Of a stretch of DNA of 64,000 nt, positions 35,374-44,389 are shown piece by piece; the stretch's first letter is position 1; the number at the start of each line of letters is the position of its first letter. The notes under the pieces are model-generated. The model saw only the letters and a list, made by a program, of their open reading frames with translations, searched no databases and was not told the DNA's origin. The position numbers were made by a program, and so were the translations under genes. The DNA comes from Alkalithermobacter paradoxus (GTDB taxonomy: Bacteria; Bacillota; Clostridia; Peptostreptococcales; Peptostreptococcaceae). The DNA lies in assembly GCA_002029295.1 (NCBI GenBank), contig MZGW01000001.1, positions 124,001 to 188,000 on the forward strand, read 5' to 3'.

Positions 35374-38300
35374 ATGGAAAAATTCAGATCGCTTATAAGC
35401 ACATCAGTAAAAGATAGCGAAAAAAGTATTTCTGATTTTTGGCAAGAAGTAAATATACTAGAGAGAACTCTTGAAAAGGGAAAAGATAAAAAGCCTTTCG
35501 TATTCTTTGAAGGGCCACCAACTGCAAATGGATCTCCTGGTATTCACCATGTTATAGCTAGAACACTTAAAGATTCTGTATGTAGATATAAAAGTATGAC
35601 AGGATATGCAGTTAAAAGAAAAGCAGGATGGGATACACATGGTCTTCCTGTTGAAATAGAAGTTGAAAAGGCTCTTAACCTTAAAGATAAGCAAGATATA
35701 GAGAATTACGGAATAGATAAATTTAATGAAAAATGTAGAGAGTCTGTTTTTAAGTATGAAAGTCAATGGAGAGAAATGACAAAACGTATGGCTTATGAAA
35801 TAGACTTAGATAACCCTTATATAACACTTGATAATAATTACATAGAGAGTGTTTGGTGGATATTAGATAAGTTCTATAAAGAAGGATATATGTATGAAGG
35901 ACACAAAATACTTCCATACTGTTCAAGATGTGGAACAGGGCTTGCTTCTCACGAAGTAGCACAAGGATACAAGGAAGTAAAAACTAATACTGTTATAGTT
36001 AAATTCAAATTGAAAAATAAAGATGAGTATTTCTTAGTATGGACAACAACTCCATGGACATTAGCTTCAAACGTTGCATTAACAGTTAATCCTAATGAAA
36101 CATATTTAAGAGTTAAATATGAGGACACTGTATATTATGTAGAGAAAAACTTAGCTCCAAAAGTTATAGGTGGAGAGTATGAAGTTTTAGAAGAATTAAA
36201 AGGTAAAGACTTAGAATATATAGAATATGAGCAATTAATGCCATTTTTAGATGTAGATAAGAAGGCATTCTTTGTAACAGTAGCAGATTATGTAACAACA
36301 GAAGATGGTACTGGTATTGTTCATACAGCTCCAGCATTTGGGGAAGATGACTATAATACAGGAAAAAGATATGACCTTCCAGTTCTTCAACCGGTAGATG
36401 AAACAGGAAAATATATAGCAACTCCTTGGAAAGGCACATTTGTTATGGATGCTGATATAGATATAATAAAATGGCTTCATGCAGAAGGTAAACTTTTCAA
36501 GAAAGAAAAAATGGCACACAACTACCCACACTGCTGGAGATGTAATACTCCACTTCTTTACTATGCAAAGCCTAGCTGGTATATAGAAATGACAAAGCTT
36601 AAAGACAAGCTTATAGAAAACAACAAAACAGTTGAATGGTACCCAGATTATGTAGGAGAAAAGCGTTTTGGAAACTGGCTTGAAAATCTTAATGACTGGG
36701 CAGTATCTAGAAGTAGATATTGGGGAACACCTCTTAATATATGGACTTGTGAATGCGGTCATAAAGAATCTATAGGTTCTAGAAAAGAGTTAGTAGAGAA
36801 AGCTATAGAAAAGATAGATGAAAGTATAGAACTGCATAGACCATATGTTGATGATGTTCATATAAAATGTACAGAGTGCGGAAAAGAAATGAGTAGAGTT
36901 AAAGATGTAATAGACTGTTGGTTTGATAGTGGTGCAATGCCTTACGCTCAACATCATTATCCTTTTGAAAACAAAGAAAACTTTGATGAATTATTTCCAG
37001 CAGACTTTATTTGTGAAGGAATAGATCAAACAAGAGGATGGTTCTATTCACTACTTGCAATCTCAACTTTTGTAAAGGGAGTATCTCCATACAAAAGAGT
37101 TTTAGTTAATGATCTTATACTAGACAAAGAAGGTAGAAAGATGTCAAAGTCTAGAGGTAATACTGTAGATCCATTCGAACTATTTGATAAGTATGGAGCA
37201 GACGTATTAAGATGGTACCTACTTTATGTATCACCTGCGTGGAGCCCAACTAAATTTGACATAGAGGGACTAAAAGAAGTACAAAGCAAGTTCTTTGTCA
37301 CAATTAAGAATGTATACAACTTCTTTACTTTATACGCAAATACTGACAATATAAATCCAAAAGACTTCTTTATAGAGTACAGTGAAAGACCAGAAATAGA
37401 TAGATGGATATTATCTAAGTACAATAACTTAATTAAATCTGTAGAAGAATATATGGGTGTATATGATTTGACAAAAGCAGTTAGAGCAATACAAGAATTT
37501 GTAAATGAAGACCTTTCTAACTGGTATATAAGACGTTCTCGTAGACGTTTCTGGGAAACACAGCTAACTACAGATAAAAAATCAGTATATAACACTACTT
37601 ATGAAATACTAGTTGGAATATGTCAAATGGTAGCTCCATTTGCTCCTTATATATCAGAAGAAATGTACAAAAACCTAACAGGAGAGTTATCGGTGCATCT
37701 AAGTGATTATCCATCTGTAAATGAAAGTTTAATAGACTTAAATGTTGAAGAAAAGATGGATTTAGTTAGAGATTTAGTAGGTCTTGGAAGAGCATCAAGA
37801 GAAGCAGTTAAAATAAAAGTACGTCAACCAGTTCAAAAGGTTATAGTAGATGGTAAATATGAAGAGTTAATTTCTGACCTTTCTGAATTAATAAAAGAAG
37901 AGCTTAATGTAAAAGAAGTAGTATTTGCTAAAGATTTAGGTGTATTTATGAACTTTAACCTAAAACCTAACTTCAAAGTGGCAGGACCTATATTAGGACC
38001 TAAAATAAAAGCATTTTCAGGAGCTTTAGCATCTTTAGATGCATCGATAATAGCTCCAAAACTTGAAAGTGGCCAGAGCATAGCACTAAATCTTGATGGA
38101 GAGGAGTTTAGCATAAATAAAGACCTTGTAATGATAAACATTTCTTCAAAAGAAGGATTTAATGTTGCTATGGAAAACAATTTATTCGTAATACTAGATA
38201 CAACATTAACACAAGAACTTATAGATGAAGGATTTGCTAGAGAATTCATTTCAAAAGTTCAACAAATGAGAAAGAATAATAATTATGAAATGATGGATAA

Positions 38301-38475
38301 AATAAAAATATTCTTCAATGGAGATGAAGAAGTATCTAAAGCGGTTGAAGTTCATACAGAATATATCATGAAAGAAACTTTAGCTGTAAGTATAGAGAGA
38401 GTTTCAGATGAATCGTTTGAAAAACACAATTTGAATGATCATGAAACAGGAATAAAATTAGAAAAAGTTAACTAG
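35374..38475 (+). CDS. ileS: Isoleucyl-tRNA synthetase, eukaryotic-like (IleS2-type)
   Basis: The enzyme charges tRNA-Ile and edits valine. The class I signature is GPPTANGSPGIHHV (about residues 47-60) and KMSKS lies at about 589-593, with a CP1 editing domain between. At 1033 residues, with the GIHHV form of the HIGH motif, it resembles the eukaryotic-type IleS2 clade rather than the usual bacterial form; that clade includes naturally mupirocin-tolerant enzymes. ATG 35374 follows AAGGGTGA. It is controlled by the T-box upstream. Confidence 0.95.
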   Translation: MEKFRSLISTSVKDSEKSISDFWQEVNILERTLEKGKDKKPFVFFEGPPTANGSPGIHHVIARTLKDSVCRYKSMTGYAVKRKAGWDTHGLPVEIEVEKALNLKDKQDIENYGIDKFNEKCRESVFKYESQWREMTKRMAYEIDLDNPYITLDNNYIESVWWILDKFYKEGYMYEGHKILPYCSRCGTGLASHEVAQGYKEVKTNTVIVKFKLKNKDEYFLVWTTTPWTLASNVALTVNPNETYLRVKYEDTVYYVEKNLAPKVIGGEYEVLEELKGKDLEYIEYEQLMPFLDVDKKAFFVTVADYVTTEDGTGIVHTAPAFGEDDYNTGKRYDLPVLQPVDETGKYIATPWKGTFVMDADIDIIKWLHAEGKLFKKEKMAHNYPHCWRCNTPLLYYAKPSWYIEMTKLKDKLIENNKTVEWYPDYVGEKRFGNWLENLNDWAVSRSRYWGTPLNIWTCECGHKESIGSRKELVEKAIEKIDESIELHRPYVDDVHIKCTECGKEMSRVKDVIDCWFDSGAMPYAQHHYPFENKENFDELFPADFICEGIDQTRGWFYSLLAISTFVKGVSPYKRVLVNDLILDKEGRKMSKSRGNTVDPFELFDKYGADVLRWYLLYVSPAWSPTKFDIEGLKEVQSKFFVTIKNVYNFFTLYANTDNINPKDFFIEYSERPEIDRWILSKYNNLIKSVEEYMGVYDLTKAVRAIQEFVNEDLSNWYIRRSRRRFWETQLTTDKKSVYNTTYEILVGICQMVAPFAPYISEEMYKNLTGELSVHLSDYPSVNESLIDLNVEEKMDLVRDLVGLGRASREAVKIKVRQPVQKVIVDGKYEELISDLSELIKEELNVKEVVFAKDLGVFMNFNLKPNFKVAGPILGPKIKAFSGALASLDASIIAPKLESGQSIALNLDGEEFSINKDLVMINISSKEGFNVAMENNLFVILDTTLTQELIDEGFAREFISKVQQMRKNNNYEMMDKIKIFFNGDEEVSKAVEVHTEYIMKETLAVSIERVSDESFEKHNLNDHETGIKLEKVN

Positions 38476-38476
38476 A

Positions 38477-38506
38477 AGAAATGCTCCATTTTAATGGAGC
38501 ATTTCT
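38477..38506 (+). terminator. Hairpin after ileS
   Basis: AGAAATGCTCCATT (38477-38490) pairs perfectly with AATGGAGCATTTCT (38493-38506). There is little T-run behind it, so termination may be partial and mtnN may be partly read from the ileS transcript. Confidence 0.55.
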
Positions 38507-38525
38507 AAATGAAGGAGGAAAGAAA

Positions 38526-39227
38526 ATGAATAGAATAGGTATAATAGGAGCTATGGACGAAGAAGTAGATATCCTGAAAGAGCATATGAACATTAAGGAT
38601 GTTGTAAAAAAAGCGGGGCTTGAATTTAATATTGGAACTATAGAAAATAAAGAAGTTGTTCTTGTAAGATGTGGAATAGGAAAAGTAAATGCAGCATTAT
38701 GTACACAAATACTTATAAGTGAATTTGATGTTGAAGGGGTTATAAACACAGGAGTTGCTGGAGCACTTCATGATCAACTTGATGTACTTGATATAGTTAT
38801 ATCTACAGACACAATGCATCATGATTTTGACGTAACAATACTTGACTATAAAATGGGTGAGATACCTAGAATGGAAACTTCTATATTTAAAGCAGACGAT
38901 AAGCTAATAGAAGCTGCATACAATTCAGGTATGGAGACTGTAAGAAATCATAAGATATTAAAAGGGAGAATAGTTTCGGGAGATGTATTTGTAAGTAGCA
39001 AAGAACTTAAAGAGAAGCTAGTTTCCAATTTAGGTGCATACTCTACAGAAATGGAAGGGGCAGCAATTGGACATACATGTTATGTAAATAAAGTTCCTTT
39101 TGTAGTAATAAGAGCTATGTCAGATAAAGCAGATGGAAGTGCACATGTAAATTACAGCGAATTTGTAAATCATGCTGCTAAGAACTCAAAAGATATAGTC
39201 CTTAATATGCTAAAAAACATAAAATAA
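38526..39227 (+). CDS. mtnN: 5'-methylthioadenosine/S-adenosylhomocysteine nucleosidase
   Basis: MtnN (Pfs) cleaves adenine from methylthioadenosine and S-adenosylhomocysteine, supporting methionine salvage and SAM-dependent methylation. It begins MNRIGIIGAMDEEV, the family hallmark, with GIGKVNA, the GAL-type loop and the late EMEGAAIGH (catalytic Glu and ribose contacts) and RAMSDKAD. The frame extends to 38481 over the hairpin, but ATG 38526 follows AAGGAGGAAAG. It has 233 residues. Confidence 0.95.
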   Translation: MNRIGIIGAMDEEVDILKEHMNIKDVVKKAGLEFNIGTIENKEVVLVRCGIGKVNAALCTQILISEFDVEGVINTGVAGALHDQLDVLDIVISTDTMHHDFDVTILDYKMGEIPRMETSIFKADDKLIEAAYNSGMETVRNHKILKGRIVSGDVFVSSKELKEKLVSNLGAYSTEMEGAAIGHTCYVNKVPFVVIRAMSDKADGSAHVNYSEFVNHAAKNSKDIVLNMLKNIK

Positions 39228-39250
39228 AAGAGCTTAACAGCTCTTTTTTA
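39227..39250 (+). terminator. Intrinsic terminator of mtnN
   Basis: AAAAGAGCT (39227-39235) pairs with AGCTCTTTT (39239-39247), then T. It overlaps the mtnN stop. Confidence 0.85.
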
Positions 39251-39260
39251 TAATGAATAG

Positions 39261-39300
39261 GAAATTATAAACCTTTGAATTGTGGATAACTTATAATTTC
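39261..39300. other. Inverted repeat with a perfect DnaA box in its loop
   Basis: GAAATTATAA (39261-39270) and TTATAATTTC (39291-39300) flank a loop holding TGTGGATAA (39281-39289), the complement of the DnaA box TTATCCACA. It lies between the convergent mtnN and S1-protein genes. It could be a terminator of the minus-strand gene; the box may be chance. Confidence 0.4.
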
Positions 39301-39309
39301 TGTTTTATG

Positions 39310-39732
39310 TTATTTTCTATTATTACGTTTATTTAAATCGGCTTGACGCTCGTTTGACTGCTTTAACCATTCTTTAAGCTTATCTTCAAGACAAACATTG
39401 TTGTTAGTGTTATTATTATTGCTGTTGTTTTGATGTTTTGGTTGATCTTGGTGTTTAACATATGGTTTACGTTCAGGGCGTTTAGACTCTGGATTTGCAT
39501 CTCTAATAGAAAGAGATATCTTGCCAGTAGACTCATCTATAGATAATATCTTAACCTTCACTTCTTGGCCAATTGTAAGATGCTCATTTATATCTTTTAC
39601 AAAACCATGAGAAACCTGAGAAATATGGACAAGTCCTTTAGTTTCTTCATCTAGAGCAACGAACGCACCGAAAGGCTTAATATCGATAATTTTTCCTGTA
39701 ACAATACTATTAATTTCAAACTTATTTGACAT
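39310..39732 (-). CDS. Single-S1-domain RNA-binding protein (YabR/GSP13-like)
   Basis: The 140-residue product has an S1 domain (about residues 6-77: VTGKIIDIKPFGAFV, GLVHISQVS, KVKILSIDESTGKISLSIR), then an unstructured, Asn-rich linker (about 90-112) and a short charged C-terminal helix. Such proteins bind RNA or ribosomes and some are stress-induced. It is one of few minus-strand genes here. On the minus strand TTGACC (39809-39814) and TATAAC (39788-39793) could be its promoter, with a short spacer of 15. Confidence 0.88.
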   Translation of the reverse strand: MSNKFEINSIVTGKIIDIKPFGAFVALDEETKGLVHISQVSHGFVKDINEHLTIGQEVKVKILSIDESTGKISLSIRDANPESKRPERKPYVKHQDQPKHQNNSNNNNTNNNVCLEDKLKEWLKQSNERQADLNKRNNRK

Positions 39733-39835
39733 ACAAACACTCCTATAATATTATTGAGCATATAAAAATACATACCCTATTATAAAGGTTATAATATTTT
39801 TAAAATAAGGTCAAGATATATTTAAAATAATATAA

Positions 39836-39853
39836 GCCCCTATTAGTAGGGGC
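39836..39853 (-). terminator. Terminator of the small minus-strand gene
   Basis: GCCCCTA (39836-39842) and TAGGGGC (39847-39853) form a seven-bp GC-rich stem with a four-base loop, followed on the minus strand by a T-rich tail. Confidence 0.72.
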
Positions 39854-39858
39854 AAGTA

Positions 39859-40062
39859 TTAATCTATATGGTATTTATAAGGATACACATCCTCAACTGA
39901 CTTACCTAAGTTATTAGCAAAGCAATCTGCATCAATTTCTTTTACTACTTTACCATCTTTATAAACTTTAACATTCCAAACCTTACCGTCTCCCCTCATC
40001 AAAAACTCGGCAGGATAAACAGTACCATCGTCAAACTCTACTCTACCTTTTTTCCACTCCAT
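39859..40062 (-). CDS. Small hypothetical protein (67 residues)
   Basis: I do not recognise this protein. It is soluble and probably all-beta: WKKGRVEFDDGTVYPAE, WNVKVYKDGKV and a C-terminal DVYPYKYHID. A clear AGGAGG precedes the ATG on the minus strand, and a GC-rich terminator follows, so it is a real single-gene unit rather than a shadow. It lies between the S1-protein gene and trpS, facing away from trpS. Confidence 0.72.
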   Translation of the reverse strand: MEWKKGRVEFDDGTVYPAEFLMRGDGKVWNVKVYKDGKVVKEIDADCFANNLGKSVEDVYPYKYHID

Positions 40063-40140
40063 AAAAAAACCTCCTTTTTCTTTCTTGATTATATTTTTTC
40101 ACAAAACTGCGTAATGTATTATAAAATTAAATAATTAATT

Positions 40141-40169
40141 TTGAAAAAAAATTGTTACTAATGTATAAT
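40141..40169 (+). promoter_or_regulatory. Sigma-A promoter of trpS
   Basis: TTGAAA (40141-40146), a 17-base spacer and TATAAT (40164-40169) lie 27 bases before the trpS start. The leader is too short for a T-box, so trpS seems not to have one here. Confidence 0.75.
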
Positions 40170-40196
40170 TATATATGATTTATAAGGAGGATTATT

Positions 40197-41201
40197 ATGA
40201 GCGAAAAAAAGATTATTTTTAGCGGAGCACAACCATCAGGGAACTTAACACTTGGAAATTATATAGGAGCACTTAAAAACTGGGTAGCTCTTCAAGAAGA
40301 TTACAATTGTTACTACTGTATAGTAGATTTACATGCTATAACGGTTCCACAAGAACCTAAAAACTTAAGAAAAAACTCACTAGAAGTGTTAGCACAGTAC
40401 ATAGCAAGTGGACTTGATCCTCAGAAAAATACTATATTTATTCAATCTCATGTAAGTGCACATACAGAACTTGCTTGGATATTAAATAGTATGTGCTATA
40501 TGGGCGAACTTAATAGAATGACTCAGTTTAAAGAAAAGTCTTCTAAAAATGAAGCTAATTTAAATGCAGGATTATTTACATATCCAGTGCTTATGGCTTC
40601 AGATATATTACTTTATCAAACAGATCTTGTTCCTGTAGGAGAGGATCAAAAACAACACTTAGAGCTTGCAAGAAACTTAGCTCAAAGATTCAATAATAGA
40701 TATAGTGATACATTCAAAGTCCCAGAACCATACATAGGAAAAGTAGGAGCAAGGATAATGAGCCTTCAAGACCCTACAAAGAAGATGTCAAAGTCAGATG
40801 AAAATGTAAATGCATATATAGGTCTAGTTGAAGATAGCGATGTTATATCTAAGAAAATAAAAAGAGCAGTAACAGATTCGTTAAATGAAGTGAAATACCG
40901 AGATGAACAACCAGGAATAAAAAACTTAATTGGAATATACTCTAATCTTTCAGGAAAGTCTATAAGTGAAATTGAACTAATGTACGAAGGAAGAGGATAT
41001 GGAGATTTCAAGAACGACTTAGCAGAAGTTGTTGTAGAAAGCTTAAGACCTGTTAGAGAAAAATATGAAGATTTATTAAAAAACAAAGATTACCTAGAAA
41101 GTATATATGCTCAAGGAGCTGATAAAGCAGAAAAAGCTGCTAGAAAGACATTGAGAAAAGTTTATAAAAAAGTAGGCTTTGTTGAAAGAAAATATATATA
41201 A
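40197..41201 (+). CDS. trpS: Tryptophanyl-tRNA synthetase
   Basis: The class I synthetase shows the HIGH-equivalent TLGN (residues 18-21 in SGNLTLGNYIGAL) and KMSKS at 196-200, with GEDQKQHLEL typical of TrpS. It has 334 residues. A good AAGGAGG Shine-Dalgarno precedes the ATG. It is a single-gene transcript with its own promoter and terminator. Confidence 0.96.
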   Translation: MSEKKIIFSGAQPSGNLTLGNYIGALKNWVALQEDYNCYYCIVDLHAITVPQEPKNLRKNSLEVLAQYIASGLDPQKNTIFIQSHVSAHTELAWILNSMCYMGELNRMTQFKEKSSKNEANLNAGLFTYPVLMASDILLYQTDLVPVGEDQKQHLELARNLAQRFNNRYSDTFKVPEPYIGKVGARIMSLQDPTKKMSKSDENVNAYIGLVEDSDVISKKIKRAVTDSLNEVKYRDEQPGIKNLIGIYSNLSGKSISEIELMYEGRGYGDFKNDLAEVVVESLRPVREKYEDLLKNKDYLESIYAQGADKAEKAARKTLRKVYKKVGFVERKYI

Positions 41202-41212
41202 AAAACTATATA

Positions 41213-41249
41213 AAATAAGCTCTGTTTTGTAAAACAGGGCTTATTTTTG
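41213..41249 (+). terminator. Intrinsic terminator of trpS
   Basis: AAATAAGCTCTGTTTT (41213-41228) pairs with AAAACAGGGCTTATTT (41231-41246, one wobble), then T. Confidence 0.88.
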
Positions 41250-41315
41250 TATTTTAATTTAAATTTTAGACATAATATTTTATATGATAAATTTTAAATC
41301 AGGGGGAAGTTAAAA

Positions 41316-41594
41316 TTGAAAGAAGATAAATTAGATACACTAGAAAAAAAAATAGAAGAACTGTCTTGGATAATAGAGAAAAGTAGAATAAGAGATTACG
41401 CTGATTTGGTAAGTAACCCTAAAAGACTAATTGTTATAAATTTGGTAGCTGGACTTGCCAGAGGACTTGGAACAGCTATAGGACTTACAGTTCTTGCAGC
41501 AGTGTTATTTTACATACTAAGAAGCTGGGTGAATTTACCTTTGATAGGAGAATTTATAGCTAGACTTCTTGATATAATTGAAAACTACAGATAG
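41316..41594 (+). CDS. DUF5665-like small membrane protein
   Basis: A 92-residue protein with an acidic coiled-coil N-terminus (DTLEKKIEELSWIIEKS, about residues 5-24) and one or two membrane segments in a Gly/Ala-rich stretch (about 40-70). It resembles DUF5665 proteins, whose function is unknown. TTG start behind AGGGGGAAG. It is nine bases before the DksA-like gene and shares its transcript. Confidence 0.7.
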   Translation: MKEDKLDTLEKKIEELSWIIEKSRIRDYADLVSNPKRLIVINLVAGLARGLGTAIGLTVLAAVLFYILRSWVNLPLIGEFIARLLDIIENYR

Positions 41595-41603
41595 GAGGAA
41601 AGT

Positions 41604-42122
41604 ATGGATAGTATAAAACTAAAGAATTATAAAGACACTCTCTTAAAAGAAAAAGATAGAATAATACACTTAGTTCAAGAAATGGGTGATAATTCAGTTT
41701 ATAATGATGAAGGTGACAGAGCTAATGAAAGGGAATGCACAGGAGAGCTTTCTTCTTATGATAATCACCCAGCAGACTTTGGAACTGAAGTTTTTATGAC
41801 AGAGATGAATATGAATCTCAAAGATAATGAAAAGCATAGATTGTATGAAATAGAAAGGGCAATAAGTAGAGTATATGACGGTACATATGGAATTTGTGAT
41901 CATTGCTCAAAACATATAGAAGAAGAAAGATTAGACATAATACCAGAAGCATCTTTATGTTCTAATTGCGCTAAAGAGTACTCAAACCTCAAAAACGATG
42001 ACTACAGGCCTGTAGAAGAGGAGCTGCTAGACAAAAGAGATTTATTCTACAGTGATATATTAGAGGATTTAGCTGATATAAATAGAAATGAAGAAAATGA
42101 TGCAGTAGAAGACGATTTTTAA
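41604..42122 (+). CDS. TraR/DksA-type zinc-finger protein (YteA-like)
   Basis: A 172-residue protein with an N-terminal charged coiled coil, the REC(T)GELSSYDNHPAD segment typical of YteA, and a C4 zinc finger near residues 97-121 (CDHC and CSNC). A long acidic tail follows. DksA-like proteins act on RNA polymerase; YteA-type ones are linked to sporulation in Firmicutes. Function here is inferred from family only. A terminator overlaps the stop. Confidence 0.85.
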   Translation: MDSIKLKNYKDTLLKEKDRIIHLVQEMGDNSVYNDEGDRANERECTGELSSYDNHPADFGTEVFMTEMNMNLKDNEKHRLYEIERAISRVYDGTYGICDHCSKHIEEERLDIIPEASLCSNCAKEYSNLKNDDYRPVEEELLDKRDLFYSDILEDLADINRNEENDAVEDDF

Positions 42123-42151
42123 AACTATCCAATTGGGTAGTTTTATTTTTT
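42121..42151 (+). terminator. Intrinsic terminator after the DksA-like gene
   Basis: AAAACTATCC (42121-42130) pairs with GGGTAGTTTT (42135-42144, one wobble), four-base loop, then a T-rich run. Confidence 0.82.
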
Positions 42152-42195
42152 ATGATATAATTCTATTTATGACATTAATATTAGGGGGTAATTTT

Positions 42196-42627
42196 GTGAA
42201 AATTGTATATATCTTATTATTGATTTTGTTAGACCAGATAACTAAAATATGGGCATTGAAAGATCTATCGGAGATTGGGTCAATTCCTGTTATTGAGAAT
42301 ATTTTTCATCTTACTTATGTGGAAAATAGAGGAGCAGCATTTGGGATATTTCAAGGAAAAACTACATTTTTAGTAATAATAACAGCATGTGTTATAGGAT
42401 ACATAATATACTATATGCTTAGCAATAAAAATTTAGATAATATAACAAAAATATCATTTATACTAATAATATCAGGTGCTATAGGAAATTTGATTGATAG
42501 AGTAAGATTAGGATTTGTAGTAGACTTTTTCGACTTTAGGGTATGGCCTGTCTTTAACATTGCTGATATATGTGTGGTAATAGGAGCGGTATTGCTTGGA
42601 TATGTAATTATAACTAGCAAGGATTAG
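42196..42627 (+). CDS. lspA: Lipoprotein signal peptidase
   Basis: LspA removes signal peptides from diacylglyceryl-modified lipoproteins. Four membrane segments and the catalytic aspartates D101 (NLIDRV) and D124 (FNIADI) are present, with the conserved ENRGAAFG stretch. The open frame starts at 42133 inside the terminator, so I place the start at GTG 42196 behind AGGGGGTAA, giving 143 residues. rluD-like follows after nine bases. Confidence 0.94.
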   Translation: MKIVYILLLILLDQITKIWALKDLSEIGSIPVIENIFHLTYVENRGAAFGIFQGKTTFLVIITACVIGYIIYYMLSNKNLDNITKISFILIISGAIGNLIDRVRLGFVVDFFDFRVWPVFNIADICVVIGAVLLGYVIITSKD

Positions 42628-42636
42628 GAGGAACAA

Positions 42637-43545
42637 ATGGATATAAGAGAATTTATTGTCTCAGATGAAGAGGAAGGTTTAAGACTAGATGTATTTTTAT
42701 CAAATGAACTTGGAGAGATGTCAAGATCATACATCCAAAGATTAATAAAAGATAAATTAGTAAATGTAAATGAAAAAATCGAAAAATCTAGTTATCTAGT
42801 TAAAGAAGACGACAACATAAAAATAAATATTCCGGAGCCTAAATTGCTTAAGATAGAGCCGGAAAATATACATGTAGATATAGTTTACGAAGATGATGAT
42901 GTGATAGTAGTTAATAAGCCACAAGGAATGGTTGTACATCCAGCACCAGGCAATTATTCAGGAACACTTGTAAATGCTCTTTTATATATTTGCAAAGATA
43001 AGCTATCATCAATAAATGGTGTTATAAGACCTGGTATAGTTCACAGGATAGATAAAGATACGTCAGGATTACTTATGATAGCAAAGAATAATGTGGCTCA
43101 TAACTTTTTAGCATCTCAGTTAAAGGAACATAGTATAACTAGAAAATATGAGATGATATGTTATGGAGTGCTTAAAGAAGATAAAATAACTGTTAATGCT
43201 CCTATAGGAAGAAATCCAGTAGATAGATTAAAAATGGCTGTAGTTAATGGAGGAAAAGAAGCAATAACTCACTTTAAAGTAATAGAAAGGTTCGAAAAAT
43301 ATACACATGTAGAAGCTACACTAGAAACAGGGAGAACTCATCAGATAAGAGTTCATATGTCATATATAAAACATCCTCTTTTAGGAGACCCTGTATACGG
43401 ACCTAAAAATACAAAGTTTAATTTAAATGGACAAATGCTACATGCAAGAACATTAGGATTTATACATCCAACAACTAAGGAGTATATGGAATTTACATCA
43501 GATTTGCCAGATTATTTTAAAAAAATATTAAATGCTATTGATTAG
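42637..43545 (+). CDS. RluD-like 23S rRNA pseudouridine synthase
   Basis: An N-terminal S4 domain (about residues 12-75) precedes the pseudouridine synthase domain with the catalytic block HRIDKDTSGLLMIAK and a late RTHQIRVHM. The 302-residue length fits the RluD/RluA family. The exact uridine targets are not decided by sequence, so no symbol is given. It is co-directional with lspA, as in many Firmicutes. The pyrR leader follows. Confidence 0.9.
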   Translation: MDIREFIVSDEEEGLRLDVFLSNELGEMSRSYIQRLIKDKLVNVNEKIEKSSYLVKEDDNIKINIPEPKLLKIEPENIHVDIVYEDDDVIVVNKPQGMVVHPAPGNYSGTLVNALLYICKDKLSSINGVIRPGIVHRIDKDTSGLLMIAKNNVAHNFLASQLKEHSITRKYEMICYGVLKEDKITVNAPIGRNPVDRLKMAVVNGGKEAITHFKVIERFEKYTHVEATLETGRTHQIRVHMSYIKHPLLGDPVYGPKNTKFNLNGQMLHARTLGFIHPTTKEYMEFTSDLPDYFKKILNAID

Positions 43546-43589
43546 ATAATAAAAGTATGATAGGATTATTATAATAAGTTTAGATATAA

Positions 43590-43679
43590 CCTTTTAAATA
43601 TAGTCCAGAGAGGCTAGCAAGGGATGTGTTATATAAGGTGTTTACACGACTTCTTGCTGCCTTGCAAGAAGTCTTTTTT
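43590..43679 (+). promoter_or_regulatory. PyrR-binding attenuator before pyrR
   Basis: A PyrR-binding loop AGTCCAGAGAGGCT (43602-43615) sits in a stem with CCTT (43590-43593) and AAGG (43619-43622). Downstream a terminator pairs GACTTCTTGC (43648-43657) with GCAAGAAGTC (43664-43673), followed by six T. AGCAAG (43616-43621) can instead pair with CTTGCT (43653-43658), a competing antiterminator. UMP-bound PyrR should promote termination. Confidence 0.85.
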
Positions 43680-43700
43680 ATAATTTTTGTTATGAATTTT

Positions 43701-44293
<593 letters not shown>

Positions 44294-44308
44294 AATAATG
44301 TGTTTTGA

Positions 44309-44382
44309 CCTTTTAATTCAGTCCAGCGAGGCTGAAAAAGGGAGAATTTAATTTCTCCCTCCTTACAAAAATAAAAAGGAGG
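44309..44382 (+). promoter_or_regulatory. PyrR-binding leader of the permease with apparent Shine-Dalgarno switch
   Basis: A second PyrR box AGTCCAGCGAGGCT (44320-44333) sits in a stem CCTTTT (44309-44314)/AAAAGG (44336-44341), with an inner TCAG/CTGA pair. Next, AGGGAGAA (44339-44346) can pair with TTCTCCCT (44353-44360). Overlapping this, CCTCCTT (44358-44364) is complementary to AAGGAGG (44376-44382), the permease Shine-Dalgarno. There is no T-run after the middle hairpin. The three structures are mutually exclusive in sequence, which suggests translational rather than transcriptional control. Confidence 0.7.
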
Positions 44383-44389
44383 TATTATT

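Noticed and set aside
36247-36762. 171-codon minus-strand frame inside ileS
   Set aside because: Hydrophobic low-complexity translation antisense to conserved ileS sequence; a shadow.
42133-42195. Longer N-terminus for lspA
   Set aside because: It would translate the terminator stem of the preceding gene; GTG 42196 with a good Shine-Dalgarno fits the family length.
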